From: Rhynchonema sp. JSB1_4
Lineage: Eukaryota > Nematoda > Chromadorea > Monhysterida > Xyalidae
Length of the DNA stretch: 64,000 bases
NCBI GenBank assembly: GCA_030248065.1
Contig: JASAMV010001938.1
Location: 1 to 64,000 of the forward strand
Reading direction: 5' to 3'
This document shows, in pieces, positions 10,759-21,800 of the stretch (the first letter of the stretch is position 1; each line of letters opens with the position of its first letter). A model generated the notes under the pieces. It saw nothing but the letters and a program-made list of their open reading frames with translations, made no database searches and was not told where the DNA came from. The translations under genes were made by a program, and so were the position numbers.

Positions 10759-11888
10759 CAGGGTTTTTTTTTCAAAATTCACTAGGTGCAACTTAGGTGC
10801 AACCCCCCAATTTTTAGGTGCAAGCTGGCCAAAGTAGGTGCAACCCCTATTTTGGACAAAAAACGCCAATTTTAGGCTTTTTTTGCCAGGTTGTGTGTTC
10901 AGTGCTATTTGCGTGCTTTTATAAGTTCAATAAAGTTGTAACGCAATGAATGCCTTTTCCTTTAGCAAAAGCAAACTTTTCAGGGAAAGTTCAACATTTT
11001 GTAGCACATTTTGTACTAGTTTCATTATTGAGAACCGATTGAGAAGAAAACGAAACAGTAAAATTTTCACGTCACCATATCCACATTTGGGGGTCACGTA
11101 CGAATCAATTACTTTCGCTGTTCATTTACTGTGTGGGTATCTAATACTGTTGTCATGCTCTGCTCTAGTTCTAGTCAGTGTAGTTCCTGGGGGGAGGGGG
11201 GTCCCCTCCTAAGGTACACTAACCGCGTGACCAAGGTACACTAGTACACTAACCGCCGCACCAGGTACACTAACAGCCGCAATTTTTGCCTAAAATAGGC
11301 ATTTTTAGCCCAAGATGGGCATTTAGGCCTAAAATGGGTAATTTTCAGGTCAATGGTGTCAAAAGTCGCCAAAATACCCCATTTATTGAGAATTTTTTCC
11401 AAAAAAGGACAAAAATAGGTCAAATTTTTTACCTCAAAGAAGGACTTTTTCCTGAATTTTGGTCTTCCCCCCTCCTTCCCCCACAGGGAGGTACACTATA
11501 CACTAACCGCCGCACCGACAAAGTGGGTAGGTTCACTAACCGCCTCGCCGGACCAGGAACTACACTGATCCTAGTACAGCATGTATTTGTTTTGAATCTT
11601 ATCACCAGCAGGTACTAACTGTGTACGAAATCAATCAATCAGACCAATATTTTTTGTCGATGTCGACCAAATGCTTCGATGGAATTTATTGGAAGGAATG
11701 AGAAGCCGCGCAGCGCATTTTTTTTGTTTCTAAGCTTTCCAACCTTAAAAGATGCTGTATAAATGCTAAATTAAGCAAATAAGGGCCCAAAATTTTAGGT
11801 GCAACCTTGCACCTAACCCTGAATTTTTAGGTGCAATTCTGATTTTTTAGGTGCAAATTGCACCTAAAAAGTGTCTAAAAAAACTATG
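10759..11888. mobile_element. hAT-like element, TTAGGTGCAA family, nested
   Basis: Inserted into the preceding element, with the 8-bp duplication GTTTGGGT on both sides (10751-10758, 11889-11896). Left end CAGGGTTTTTTTTTC, right end inverse CATAGTTTTTTTAG. Subterminal repeats are TTAGGTGCAAC at the left (10790-10845), and TTAGGTGCAA plus its inverse at the right (11796-11870). It in turn contains the MITE at 11176. Confidence 0.75.
11176..11567. mobile_element. hAT-like MITE, GGTACACTAACCGCC family, nested at second level
   Basis: Ends CAGTGTAGTTCCTGG and CCAGGAACTACACTG. The flanks GTTCTAGT / ATCCTAGT match at 6 of 8 positions, so this is an older or mutated duplication. Repeats read GGTACACTAACCGC, opposite in direction to the copies at 3893 and 13308. 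Confidence 0.85.
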
Positions 11889-12103
11889 GTTTGGGTCGAC
11901 CCCCCCAGATTTCGGACTTGGGTCATCTATCTATCGTCAACACATTTCGGGTCCCAATCTATCTATCGTCAACACCCTGACCAAGTACTACACTGCATTA
12001 CAGCACGACTGTATTGTACGCTTGTTGACTGTATGACATTTATGACAATAATGTTTTGTGCAATCAACAAGTGTACAAAACAGCACGACTGTATTGTACA
12101 CTT

Positions 12104-13188
12104 CACTGTAGTGGCTGGGGGGGGGGATGAGGGGCAGGGCATTCCCCCTAAGGGGTATCTATCTCGAGTCAACCCTTAGGGGGGGGGATGGGGGAAGGGG
12201 TGGGGTCGAAAATCCCAAATAAAAAAAAATCCCGCAAAAAAAAATCCCGAAAAAAAAATCCCGAAAAATAAAAATCCCGAAAAAAAATCCCGAAAAGCAA
12301 AAATCCCGAAAAATGAAATTGAGGAAAAATACAAAGTTTAAGGTGCAGAAAGGGGTATTCATGTAGTTGGAGTCCATAATTTGGGCAATAGATCAGTTGG
12401 GGCTCAAGATATTGAAATTCTCGCTCGGTCATGTCTTCCTGGCTGGCAGCCTAAGCCTAAGCCTAACCCTGAATGAAGGCCTGGGCGTTGTATTTTTGTG
12501 GATAGTTCCTTTACGTGGACAGGTCTTCCTGGCTGGCAGCCTAAGCCTAAGCCTAAGCCTGAAATAAAGCCTGAGCATGTGTATTTTTATTGATGTTTTC
12601 TTCGTATGAACAGGTCTTCCTGGCTGGCAGCCTAAGCCTAAGCCTAACCCTGAATGCAAGCCTGAGCACCAGCTACATGAATCCCAACTTCTGACAAAAA
12701 ATTTGGTCCATTTCTACACCTTTTTATTTTTCGGAATTTTTTCGGGATTTTTGCTTTTCGGGATTTTTTTTTTCGGGATTTTTCGTTTCGGAATTTTTTT
12801 TATCGGGATTTTTTTTTCGGGATTTTCGACGGCCACCGGGGAAGGGTATCTATCTCGAGCCGACCCCAAATGGTATCTCGAGTAAGTAGATTTATGGTTT
12901 TCAAAGGCAAAAATAGGTGTTCTTCGACCTCGGGACCCCCAAAAATCGCGCGCTCCGCGCGCAGACACCCAAAAATGGTCATTTTAGGCCAATTTTCGGC
13001 AAAAATGTCAAAAAATACCCATTTTTAGGCCAATTTTGCAGTAAAATTGCATGCAAAAAACGGCCTTTTTTCGCCTTTTGACGGACCATAGGGGTATCTT
13101 GGGTAGCCTCTGGGGGGTATCTCGAGTAAGTCCGAAACCTTCCCCCCCCCCTAGGGTATCTTGGGTCGATTGGCCTGCCACCACACTG
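12104..13188. mobile_element. hAT-like element, GGTATCTCGAG family, with internal telomere-like repeats
   Basis: Left end CACTGTAGTGGCTGG, right end inverse CAGTGTGGTGGCAGG, exact duplication GTACACTT. The subterminal repeat is GGTATCTMKCTCGAGT or a shorter form, at 12156, 12845, 12868, 13088, 13116 and 13155. The interior has TCCCGAAAAA blocks at both ends in inverse orientation and the hairpin CGCGCGCTCCGCGCGC at 12947. It also carries an unrelated ~90-bp tandem repeat at 12432-12670. Confidence 0.88.
12432..12670 (+). repeat. three ~90-bp tandem units with GCCTAA cores
   Basis: GTCTTCCTGGCTGGCAGCC is followed each time by AAGCCTAAGCCTAA at 12432, 12522 and 12613. The units then diverge into an AT-rich tail. 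The GCCTAA core is the nematode telomere unit. Confidence 0.8.
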
Positions 13189-13307
13189 GTACACTTGTTG
13201 ACTGTATGACCCTTACGAAAATAAAGTTCAGTGCAATATGAATCAACAAGTACCCGAGGCCCGAGGTCGGGCCGGCCCGATTGCGACCTCTGTAGTGTAC
13301 CAGGCCG

Positions 13308-13689
13308 CAGTGTAGTTCCTGGTCCGGCGCGGCGGTTAGTGTACCTACCCCTTTTTTCCGTGCGGCGGTTAGTGTACCTCCCTGGGGGGGAAGGGGGGGA
13401 AGACCCATATTCAGGAAAAAGTCACTTTTTGAGGTAGAAAATTTGACCGATTTTTGGCCCTTGGAAAAAATTCTCCATAAAAAGGGTATTTTGGCGACTT
13501 TTGACAACATCGACCTAAAAATCGCCCATTTTCGGCCTAAAAATGCCCATTTTAGGCCTAAAATTGCCTATTTTAGGCAAAAATTGAGGCGGTTAGTGTA
13601 CCTGGCGCGGCGGTTAGTGTACTAGTGTACCTTGGTCGCGGCGGTTAGTGTACCTTAGGGGGGACCCCCTCCCCCCAGGAACTACACTG
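13308..13689. mobile_element. hAT-like MITE, GGCGGTTAGTGTACC family
   Basis: Ends CAGTGTAGTTCCTGG / CCAGGAACTACACTG, exact duplication CCAGGCCG. Same orientation and close in sequence to the copy at 3893. It is inserted in a remnant of the GGCGGGTAGGGTACC family. Confidence 0.93.
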
Positions 13690-13747
13690 CCAGGCCGGGC
13701 GGTACCATTGGGGGCAGTGTTGGAGGGGGGGGCGGGGTAGCCCCCAG

Positions 13748-14616
13748 CAGTGCTGTGGCTACTTTTGCGGGGCGGGTAGGGTACATAGGTGGAAAAATCC
13801 GGGGCGGGTTGGGGGGTAGTGTACCTGGGATCTGGGGGGGGGGAAATCCGGTTTGGGGGGGGGGGGGGGGGGGGAGATTTTTCGGGGCGGGGTAGGGTAC
13901 AACACCAGTTTTTTCGCGTGCCTGTTTTTATGTACTAAAAAGTACATATATCGCGCGCAGCGCGAAATTTTTTGCACTTTTTAGGGTTTTCGGTCGAAAT
14001 TTGGGCATTTTTGACCGAAAAATGGGCATTTTGGGGGTAAAAATCGGGGCGGGTAGGGTACCAGGGCGGGGCGGGTAGGGGGTAGGGTACCAGAGCGGGG
14101 CGGGTAGGGGCAGTGTTGGAGGTGGGGGAGGTTTGGGGGGTAGCCCCCCCAGTACAGTAGGTATCCCCCCCGATGTTTGGCATGGTACAGTAGGTATCTC
14201 CCCGATTTTCACCCCGGTACAGTAGGTATCCCCCAATTTTGCCCAAAAAGTGCCAATTTTTGACCAAAATGGCCAAAATTAGTGTAAAATCAGTGGTTTT
14301 TGCCTCAAATTACCCAAAATTCGCGCGCTACGCGCGAAAATACCACGTTTTCACACGATTCCACACATAATAAACACATTAAAAATTTTCACCTCAAAAC
14401 CTAACCCCCCCCAACCCCCCCCTAGGTACATAACACCCCCCCCCAGGCCATCGGCTCTGGTACAGTAGGTATCCCCCCCTCTCTGAGCGCGGTACAGTAG
14501 GTATCCCCCCCCTCCAGAGTACCTCCAACCCTGGGTAGGGGGGTAGCGTACCAGGCCTGGGCGGGTAGGGTACCATTGGGGGGGACCCCCCCACCCCTCC
14601 CCCAGCCACAGCACTG
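13748..14616. mobile_element. hAT-like element, GGGCGGGTAGGGTACC family, nested
   Basis: Ends CAGTGCTGTGGCT and AGCCACAGCACTG, exact duplication GCCCCCAG (13740-13747, 14617-14624). Repeats GGGGCGGGTAGGGTAC lie at both sides, with a hairpin CGCGCGCAGCGCG at 13951. It is itself interrupted by the element at 14111. Confidence 0.92.
14111..14533. mobile_element. hAT-like MITE, GGTACAGTAGGTATCC family, innermost
   Basis: Left end CAGTGTTGGAGGT, right end ACCTCCAACCCTG, exact duplication GGTAGGGG. Five GGTACAGTAGGTATCCCC repeats, three left and two right. Hairpin CGCGCGCTACGCGCG at 14321. Same family as the outer element that contains it. Confidence 0.92.
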
Positions 14617-15436
14617 GCCCCCAGTACAGTAGGTATCCCCCTTCGCGTGGTACAGTAGGTAACCCCCGTTGTTTGGCAAGTTACAGTAGGTATCCCCCCC
14701 CCCCTATTTTCACCGCGGTATAGTAGGTATCCCTATACTTGCGGGCCGAAAAAAACCGTTTTTTTTTCGAAAAAAAAAACCGAAAAAAACCGTTTTTTTC
14801 CGAGGCCCGGAAAAATACGTTTTTATTTTTCCGGAAATTTTTCCAAGTGGCAACTTTTGGAAAAAAACGGTTTTTTTTCCAAAAATTTCCGAAATATTTT
14901 CAAAGGTTGCGAAAGGATGTTGTCAAAACCAATGTAAATCGGTGCTAAACAGTTCAAAATGAGCACTTTTTAATCTCCAAGTGCATTTTTAGCCTGTTTC
15001 AGGCCATTTCCCGACAAAATTTTCTTCAAAATAGGCGTTTTTAGACCATGGGTATCCTTAAGTACTGGAAAAATATTTGGAAAAAAAACGGTTTTTTCCC
15101 GGAAAAAACGGTTTTTTTTCCAAAAATATATTTTGCGGAAAAATACGCAAGTATAGGTATCCCCCCGATTTTGCCCCAAAAGTGCCAATCTTTTGACCAA
15201 AATGGCCAAAATTAGTTTAAAATCTGTGGTTTTTACCTCAAATTACCCAAAATCCACTACGTTTCCATACGATTCCGCACATAATAAGAACATTAAAAAT
15301 TTCCACTCAAAAACCTAACCCCCCAACCCCCCTAGGTACATAACCCCCCAGGCCGTCGGCTCTGGTACAGTAGGTATCCTTCCTCTCCGAGCCCGGTACA
15401 GTAGGTATCCCCCTCTCCAGAGTACCTCCAACACTG

Positions 15437-15847
15437 ATTGGGGGGACCCCCTACTCCCAGCCGCCGCACTGCCCCCGCCATCTATCTAGCGTCAACAAGT
15501 TTGGGTCGATCCCACCCCCCCCCCCCCAGATTTCGGACTTCGGTCATCTATCTATCATCGTCAACACATTTCGGGACCCAAATCTATCTGTCGTCCATCC
15601 ACACCCTGACCATGTGCTGTCGGATGTGGTCACTGTTTTTCAGCGGCACAATTATTCAGCATGAGAGAACGGGGCGAGAAAACCACGATGATGTCGTCTC
15701 AAGCCAAGACAGAACAAGGCGTGTTGCTTCATTGAAACGCTATACAACAACACCTTCAAATTGATAATACACAGTTTCGACGTGTTGTTTGCCGTACGAA
15801 ACCCTGCTTGGACGATATTGAACGAACACCAAGGTTGCGATTGAGAC
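15437..15847. other. remnants of two element families, then 5' flank of PGAP1
   Basis: 15445-15475 is a right end of the GGGTAGGGTACC family (ending CCGCCGCACTG). 15479-15625 is a decayed copy of the ATCTATCTATCGTCAAC family without clear termini. 15626-15847 is unassigned and should hold the PGAP1 promoter. Confidence 0.55.
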
Positions 15848-18800
15848 ATGGAGGACAATCGGAAAGATTTGAATCATGGCCATGGGATCGTCACCGAGCG
15901 ATTCTCGTGTGCTGGGCCACGATCATCAATGTGAGCGAGCATTTGACATTTGGGTGGAAACGTCAAAGTCAAGCTTCTTTATTCGACAAATGTGAAAATA
16001 ATCCTCCACCCTGTCCCCCCACCGCCCCCACCCCACCACTACAAATCTGTTTCAGGTGCAGGTTTCTGTGCAGTCGTTCACCGTGGCTGATCGTTGCCAT
16101 ATCATCCTGCATTTATGTGGCGAAAGTTGTTGTTCTGTGGGCCATACAAGAGAAAAACGGCTGTGCGATGACGTATATGTACAATTATCCGAAATTCATC
16201 GTTAGTCTGCTTTCTTGATTTCGTTTTTCTCTGAGTTTTACCATGTTCATGTTGTTCTCTTCAGGAGCTTGATATCAATGAACAAGTTACGAAAAGCTAC
16301 CCGCATTATCGTTTGATTGTTTATGGCGAAGGGAAATACGGCCAGAATTTGACGTAAGTTGCATGTAGTCAATCCTCCTTATGGTGAAATACATAAATGT
16401 TCCAAGTTCCCCTATTACATGGGGTCACTACACTATAAAGAGGGTTTACTGTAATGGGGGGTCGTTATGACCCCCCTAAGCCCTCTGGTCATTGTCTGTC
16501 GACTTTGATATTCAACCAGGTAATTTCTCAGATTTGCCAATCGTACCTTTACTGGCGTGCCTGTGCTGTTCATTCCGGGCAATGCGGGCAGCGATCGACA
16601 AGGTTTGTTTGCCTAGTTTTCGTTAATTATTGTGGGTGATAAATTATTGTAGTGTAGTAAATTTCAATCGCCCACAACAGACCAGACAAAAAAAAACAAA
16701 ACAACACCACCCCCCCTTCCCCCTCCCCCCAAAAAAAAAAAAATATGAAGCGTTTCGTTCCAAAGTCAATTGAAACATTTTTCCAGTTCGCTCGCTCGGC
16801 TCCGTGTCGTACCTGAAGAGCGAACTCACCAAGTTGCCATTCGGACAACGAACACATTTCGACTATTTTTCGGTCGATTTTGATGAGGTGCGTCAATCGG
16901 GCAGGTCGATAATGGCGAAAAACGTATAAAATTCACAAACAAATAAAAAAAATTTAGGAGTTGTCCGGCATCAACGGCCAATCACTGCGCCGTCAGACCA
17001 CGTTTGTTCGACACGTCGTTGCTCACATTCTCTCACTTTACCAACGGTCGTTACCGTTTGCTCAATTGATTCTGGTCAGTTTTACTGGTTATTTTTCCTA
17101 AATTTCTCATTTTTGTGCCAAATGGCGTGGAAACATGTCGCGCACGATTGGCAGTAGCGGGTACATACAGCTGTATTCAAGATATGGAGCGAAATTTTCA
17201 TGTTTTTTTTTTCGTTTGAGGGAATAACCTCGCAAAAATACGCAAGAACCAATACCAAACCAACCAGAGAGCTGGGGAGTGAGCAGAATTTGTATGCTGC
17301 GTTGACAAATTTATTTTAATTTTAACACATTTGATTATTGTTATAATAAGCAGGTTGGACATTCCATGGGCGGACTCGTCGCTCGCGGTATATTCACTTT
17401 TCGGACGCCGCACGAAGAAAAAGATTTCATTTTCGATCCGCATCGCATTGCGCTGATTGTGACCAAAGCGACGCCTCATGTTGCTGCGCGTTAGTTGAAT
17501 CTGGTTGTTGTTGTTGTTGTTTCAGAGATTGAACACCATTTGGAGCAAGGCAGTCGTGATCGTAATCTGAAACATACGACCGAAAAGCCCAAAGAATAAA
17601 CCTAAGCCAGAATTGCGTCTTGTGTTCATTCAAGTTACTTCTGTGCGTATCGATCTTCTTTTCCAAAAAGTTGATTTGACGCTGTGACTGTGAGTCAATA
17701 TTTTCTGTCTGATACAAACAGTCAATGCTCTCCATAGTGAACCTTCTATACTATACAGTGAACGATTTTTTGGTCCCCGATCGACCGTTGACCTTGACCT
17801 CCTGGTTAGCATTACGTGCATTGCGTTTCCCAGTTGATTCACTATATGGTGGGCGGCGGACTGTATTTGTGAAAACAGGACCACGCCCAAATTCCTCAAC
17901 CCGTGAATATAAATGTTTGTGTTACGTCATGTCAACTGAGCGATATCATGCAGCTGTAGTGCCTATCTTTCCAACAGAAAAAACAAATTTCCAGAAAATA
18001 TTCCAACGAAACAGTCGAATCTTGTTCGTTCGTTTGCAGCAATGCCCTTTGACCACGCTCTAATCGACTACATCAACGCCGTGAACGCGTGGTGGATCGA
18101 ACATGCAAAAAGCCCGAGACTGGCTCATTTGGATGTGATATCGATTGCTGGCGGGGCCGCGGACAGACTTGTGCCTGCGCATTTGACCAGATTCCCGAAG
18201 GAATTGGTGCGCGCTGCTGGTATGTTGGTGTTGTTGAACAACGAAAGAACATCTCGATGTTTCACTGAACTTCTCAACACTTCATGCAAATTACTGAGTG
18301 TTTGTAAGTGCAAATTTACTGATTAAGATGTAAAACGACAAAATTCTTGGTCCAAATGTAGCTAAGAAGCAAAGAAACCATGCATTGACGCTTGCCTTTA
18401 CCTTGCGCTTTGTTCTCCTGGTCAGGGTTCTCCTGCCTTTCGAAACAGGGTTCCTCCATGTCGAGTTTTTTCCAAAAATACTCATGCGTGGTGATGTGAT
18501 AATTATTTCGAACATTTTCTCGCATTTCAGGTGCGGATGGTCCGCAATTGCATTGGTACCTGTCCACATCGCTCAATCGTGTCTGGGCCAGTGCTGATCA
18601 TTTGTGCGTGGTTTGGTGCAATCAACTCACGCGGTTCGTTTGTTCCGTTTCTAGTTTGAGGTCGAAACGTTTGTTAGAAAACTTTTAGCAAAACAAATTT
18701 AAGCTTGTATTTGCAGTCTTGTCACACGTTCGCTGTTCCAAATGTGCACGCCCGCCAACACGCTGTTGCCCCTCCATCTACGCCGGGCGGCGTTGGCAGT

Positions 18801-21800
18801 GCACTTTGATGGCGACGTGTATGTGAGACGCAGGTGGGATGCAAGTGCACAGCCGAAAATGCATCGAGTGTCCCGGGAGGGAGCTGTCCTTAAGGTAACC
18901 TGAATAATTACCATACCAATAATTGTTATACTCAGTCAGAGCGTTTCAATGAAACTCACACGGTACACCAATTATAATCGGTGGATTTGGCATGGAAGTG
19001 TCGTGGGTTTCCACCGCCTGTGACCGTTTTAAAGTGTGATCATAAAATTCTTGCAAAAATGGTTTGTCCTCGACTCATGCCGGAGTGGACACGCGCGTTG
19101 CTGCAATGCTGCATCCGTTTTGTACACAAAAAGTAAAAGCCTTTAGAAATAAACCCAAGAGATTTCAATTTACGTCATAGGGGATTTGTGTCAATTTAAC
19201 TAAACGACAAAAATCTATTTGTAGTTCCCCAACTCCACACTAGTTGTCATCAATACCGGTTCAATGACCCAATCGCTGTACGTTGTGTCCAACACACCAA
19301 TGAACAGTGCGTTCCTATTCGCTTGTCGTGATCGTTGGTGTGGAAGAGGAGCGAAGCCGATGCGATCTAACACGGTTGGTGACCTGTGGTGTAGCGGCGC
19401 GCATACAACGTCAAGTTGTGTTTCTACCGCGACCGATTTGGAACGTTTTCTGCTTGGGATCGACTCCTAACCGGCCGAGCGAGCAAAGATGCCCGCAGGC
19501 TAACCCAGCTATCCATCCCTGAGAAAGATCGGTAAATGGAGAGAAGCCTCAGAGCTGAGGCGTCAATGTACGCTGTCGTCTTGGTATCGCGCGCATTTAG
19601 TGGGCCGTTGAACAGAATATGTACAGGTGGTGCCCAAATTACTTCGAATTTAAAATAAACCAACTGATAGGTTATGGTATGATTTTGTCCGTTCAGCAGT
19701 GTCGCTTTCGGCGCTGATGATGATGACTGACAGCAAAGGCTGCTCTCTCCGAAGGACACCTTTCCGTTATGTTCGTCAGATTGGAGACCGCTCTGAAGGT
19801 CGCTCCAAACTCGCTGAATTGGTCATGATCATCACTGAATTGGCCATGCCACACACCACGCACACGTAGTCTACTAGATCGAACGCTCATCAGCATGAAA
19901 TGGGCTCAGAAGTAGACAAGACAGTGTTTTTCGTTCAGATCCAAGCGGGCGAACACAACATGTTTCTGTCGGTGGCGTGCGTGCGAGCACGCGCGTTGCA
20001 GCGACATGCGGGCAGATACGCCGCTGCATTCGTCACGCATGTTCGTTGGTTTTATCGTCATTATTGTGAGAAATTTTAAAAAACCATATGTGTTTGAGTG
20101 ACAAAAAAATTTTGAAAAAAGAAAACTATTGATTTAGGGCAATTTGTTCGTCGGTTCGTGTCAGTACAAACGTCACGAGTCCATAATTGATGTCGCGTCA
20201 TTGTGGCGATGCCTGAACCCGTTCTGGAGGTGTATATATTTATTTTTTTGATTTTTGCTGTTCTGCATCCAACCGGCTCCAATTTCTTTTTTTTGCCAGT
20301 CACACCATCGAAATCATACCAATCCGTCATGTGACCACCACAGTGCTGGATATTGCACTGGACGGAATGCAACGGTCACTGCTGAGAGGTTGACATTGAA
20401 TTTACAATTGGTTTTTTTCAACATTGAAAATTAATAATGTGGTTTCAGTGCTTCATTATCATTTTCAGCCTTTACATCGCGCTTGTCATCGACGTGTAAA
20501 GGTGGCGTGCATCCAAGCCATGACTATGCCACTGTTTGGCTGAAATACGCTGAAAATGAGAAATATCTGGACGTCATGGGATCGTTTGCGTGAGTTTTGG
20601 AGTTCTTCCCTTTTTTACATGACACATTTTTTCTCAGCTGTTCAAACAACGTGATGTTCTCAGCGTTTTTATTGTTTTGTGAAAGACACATGCGGCAGAC
20701 CAGAACCGTTGACTCTTGTCCGCCCTTTATGCTGCAGGCGAAACATTTTCCATCCCAAAGACCTGTTATTTGTTGTGAATGAATTTATTTATTTTCATGC
20801 CTCTTACTATCGTTTCAGTTATCCGTCCAATGCCTCCGATGTTATGTGGTTGTACGCGCACGCGTTGCCTGATCGGTCAAGGGAATCGATAGCTGCACCG
20901 AAATTACGTCTGTTTATTCATCGTGAGTGCACGTACACAGTTACGATGCATGCGCAGCCGATAAAAGCGGTTCTGTTGGTGAGTGATTGAGCGATGCAAG
21001 TGGTCACGGCGGTGTTTTCGTGACGAGGTTTGCCTGGTGCGCAGCCTGTTTTTTGTTCTCGACATCACTGGTGTCGTTGGGAAATCAAAAAGTCAGGATA
21101 CCGGATACCCAAAATCCAAAATTTTCGGATACCAGATACCCAGAATGAAAAATCTCGGATACCAGGGGGGTTGCTCCCCAAAATAAAAAATCTCGGATAC
21201 CCAGGGGGGGTTGTTCAAAACAAGGTCAATTTTTTAGAGGAAAATTGAGCAAAATTGGTGTTGGAAGCGCAAAAAATGGTCATTTTTGGGGTTATGCGTG
21301 CGCCAGCAAGCGATTTTGCGCATTTTAGAGGTAAAAATGGGCGATTTTTACGGTTTTCGGGAAAATTTTAGGGTAGGATACCCCTGGACAACAAGTCAGG
21401 ATACCGGATACCCCTGGGTGAAAAAATCAAGATACCGGATACTAGGGGGGTAACCCCCCCTTCCCCCCCCCCAACGACACCACTGCTCGACATGGGTGCC
21501 GTGATTCTTATCGCGAAACTTGAAAACATTCCGATTTTTTAGGTTATTCAATACCATAACGCAATCGTACCAGCGCTGTGTGCCATATACGCAGCTGTGC
21601 TTTTGTGCTCATCCGGTATGTTTGTTCGTTCGTTTTTTTAAGTACTGTGATATCAAATCATTTCACCAAGCTTCTGCTAGTATGCAAAGTTCGCCGTTTC
21701 TTACTTCTTCACTATTTCAGTCGTGACATCGAACTTGTGGGGTCAGCCCGTTGTTGGCATCTCACTGATCGAACACACAATGGCGATAAACGCTGTGTTG

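Larger units (their letters stand above)
10403..11995. mobile_element. hAT-like element, GTTGACGATAGATAGAT family, copy 2, carrying nested insertions
   Basis: Left end CAGGGTAGTACTTGG, right end CCAAGTACTACACTG, exact duplication CATTACAG (10395-10402, 11996-12003). It is inverted relative to the copy at 4338 and carries the repeat as ATCTATCTATCGTCAAC. The hairpin GCGCGCTACGCGCG is at 10620. An element at 10759-11888 interrupts it. Confidence 0.9.
10328..13255. repeat. tandem short palindromic repeat (TTGTTGACTGT...TCAACAAG), split by two transposons
   Basis: Units run TGTACGCTTGTTGACTGT ... GTCAACAAGTGTACA. They lie at 10328-10396, 12016-12076 and 13189-13253, with a decayed one near 10270. 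A 1.6-kb element (10403-11995) sits between units 1 and 2. A 1.1-kb element (12104-13188) sits inside the left arm of unit 3. Removing both leaves a simple array of ~65-70-bp palindromic units. Confidence 0.7.
13715..15436. mobile_element. hAT-like element, GGTACAGTAGGTATCC family, outer copy with nested insertions
   Basis: Left end CAGTGTTGGAGG, right end CCTCCAACACTG, exact duplication ATTGGGGG (13707-13714, 15437-15444). Interrupted after 33 bp by the element at 13748-14616. The right part carries GGTACAGTAGGTATCC repeats and long runs alternating CGAAAAAACCG and its mirror (14745-15145). Confidence 0.9.

Noticed and set aside
11176..11567. Second exact 8-bp duplication
   Set aside because: Flanks agree at only 6 of 8 positions, so I call the duplication imperfect.
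12432..12670. CRISPR-like array (repeat with diverged spacers)
   Set aside because: Only three units with a telomere-like core in an animal genome, inside a transposon.
15438..15764. 108-codon open frame upstream of PGAP1
   Set aside because: Built from decayed transposon repeats; no codon bias.
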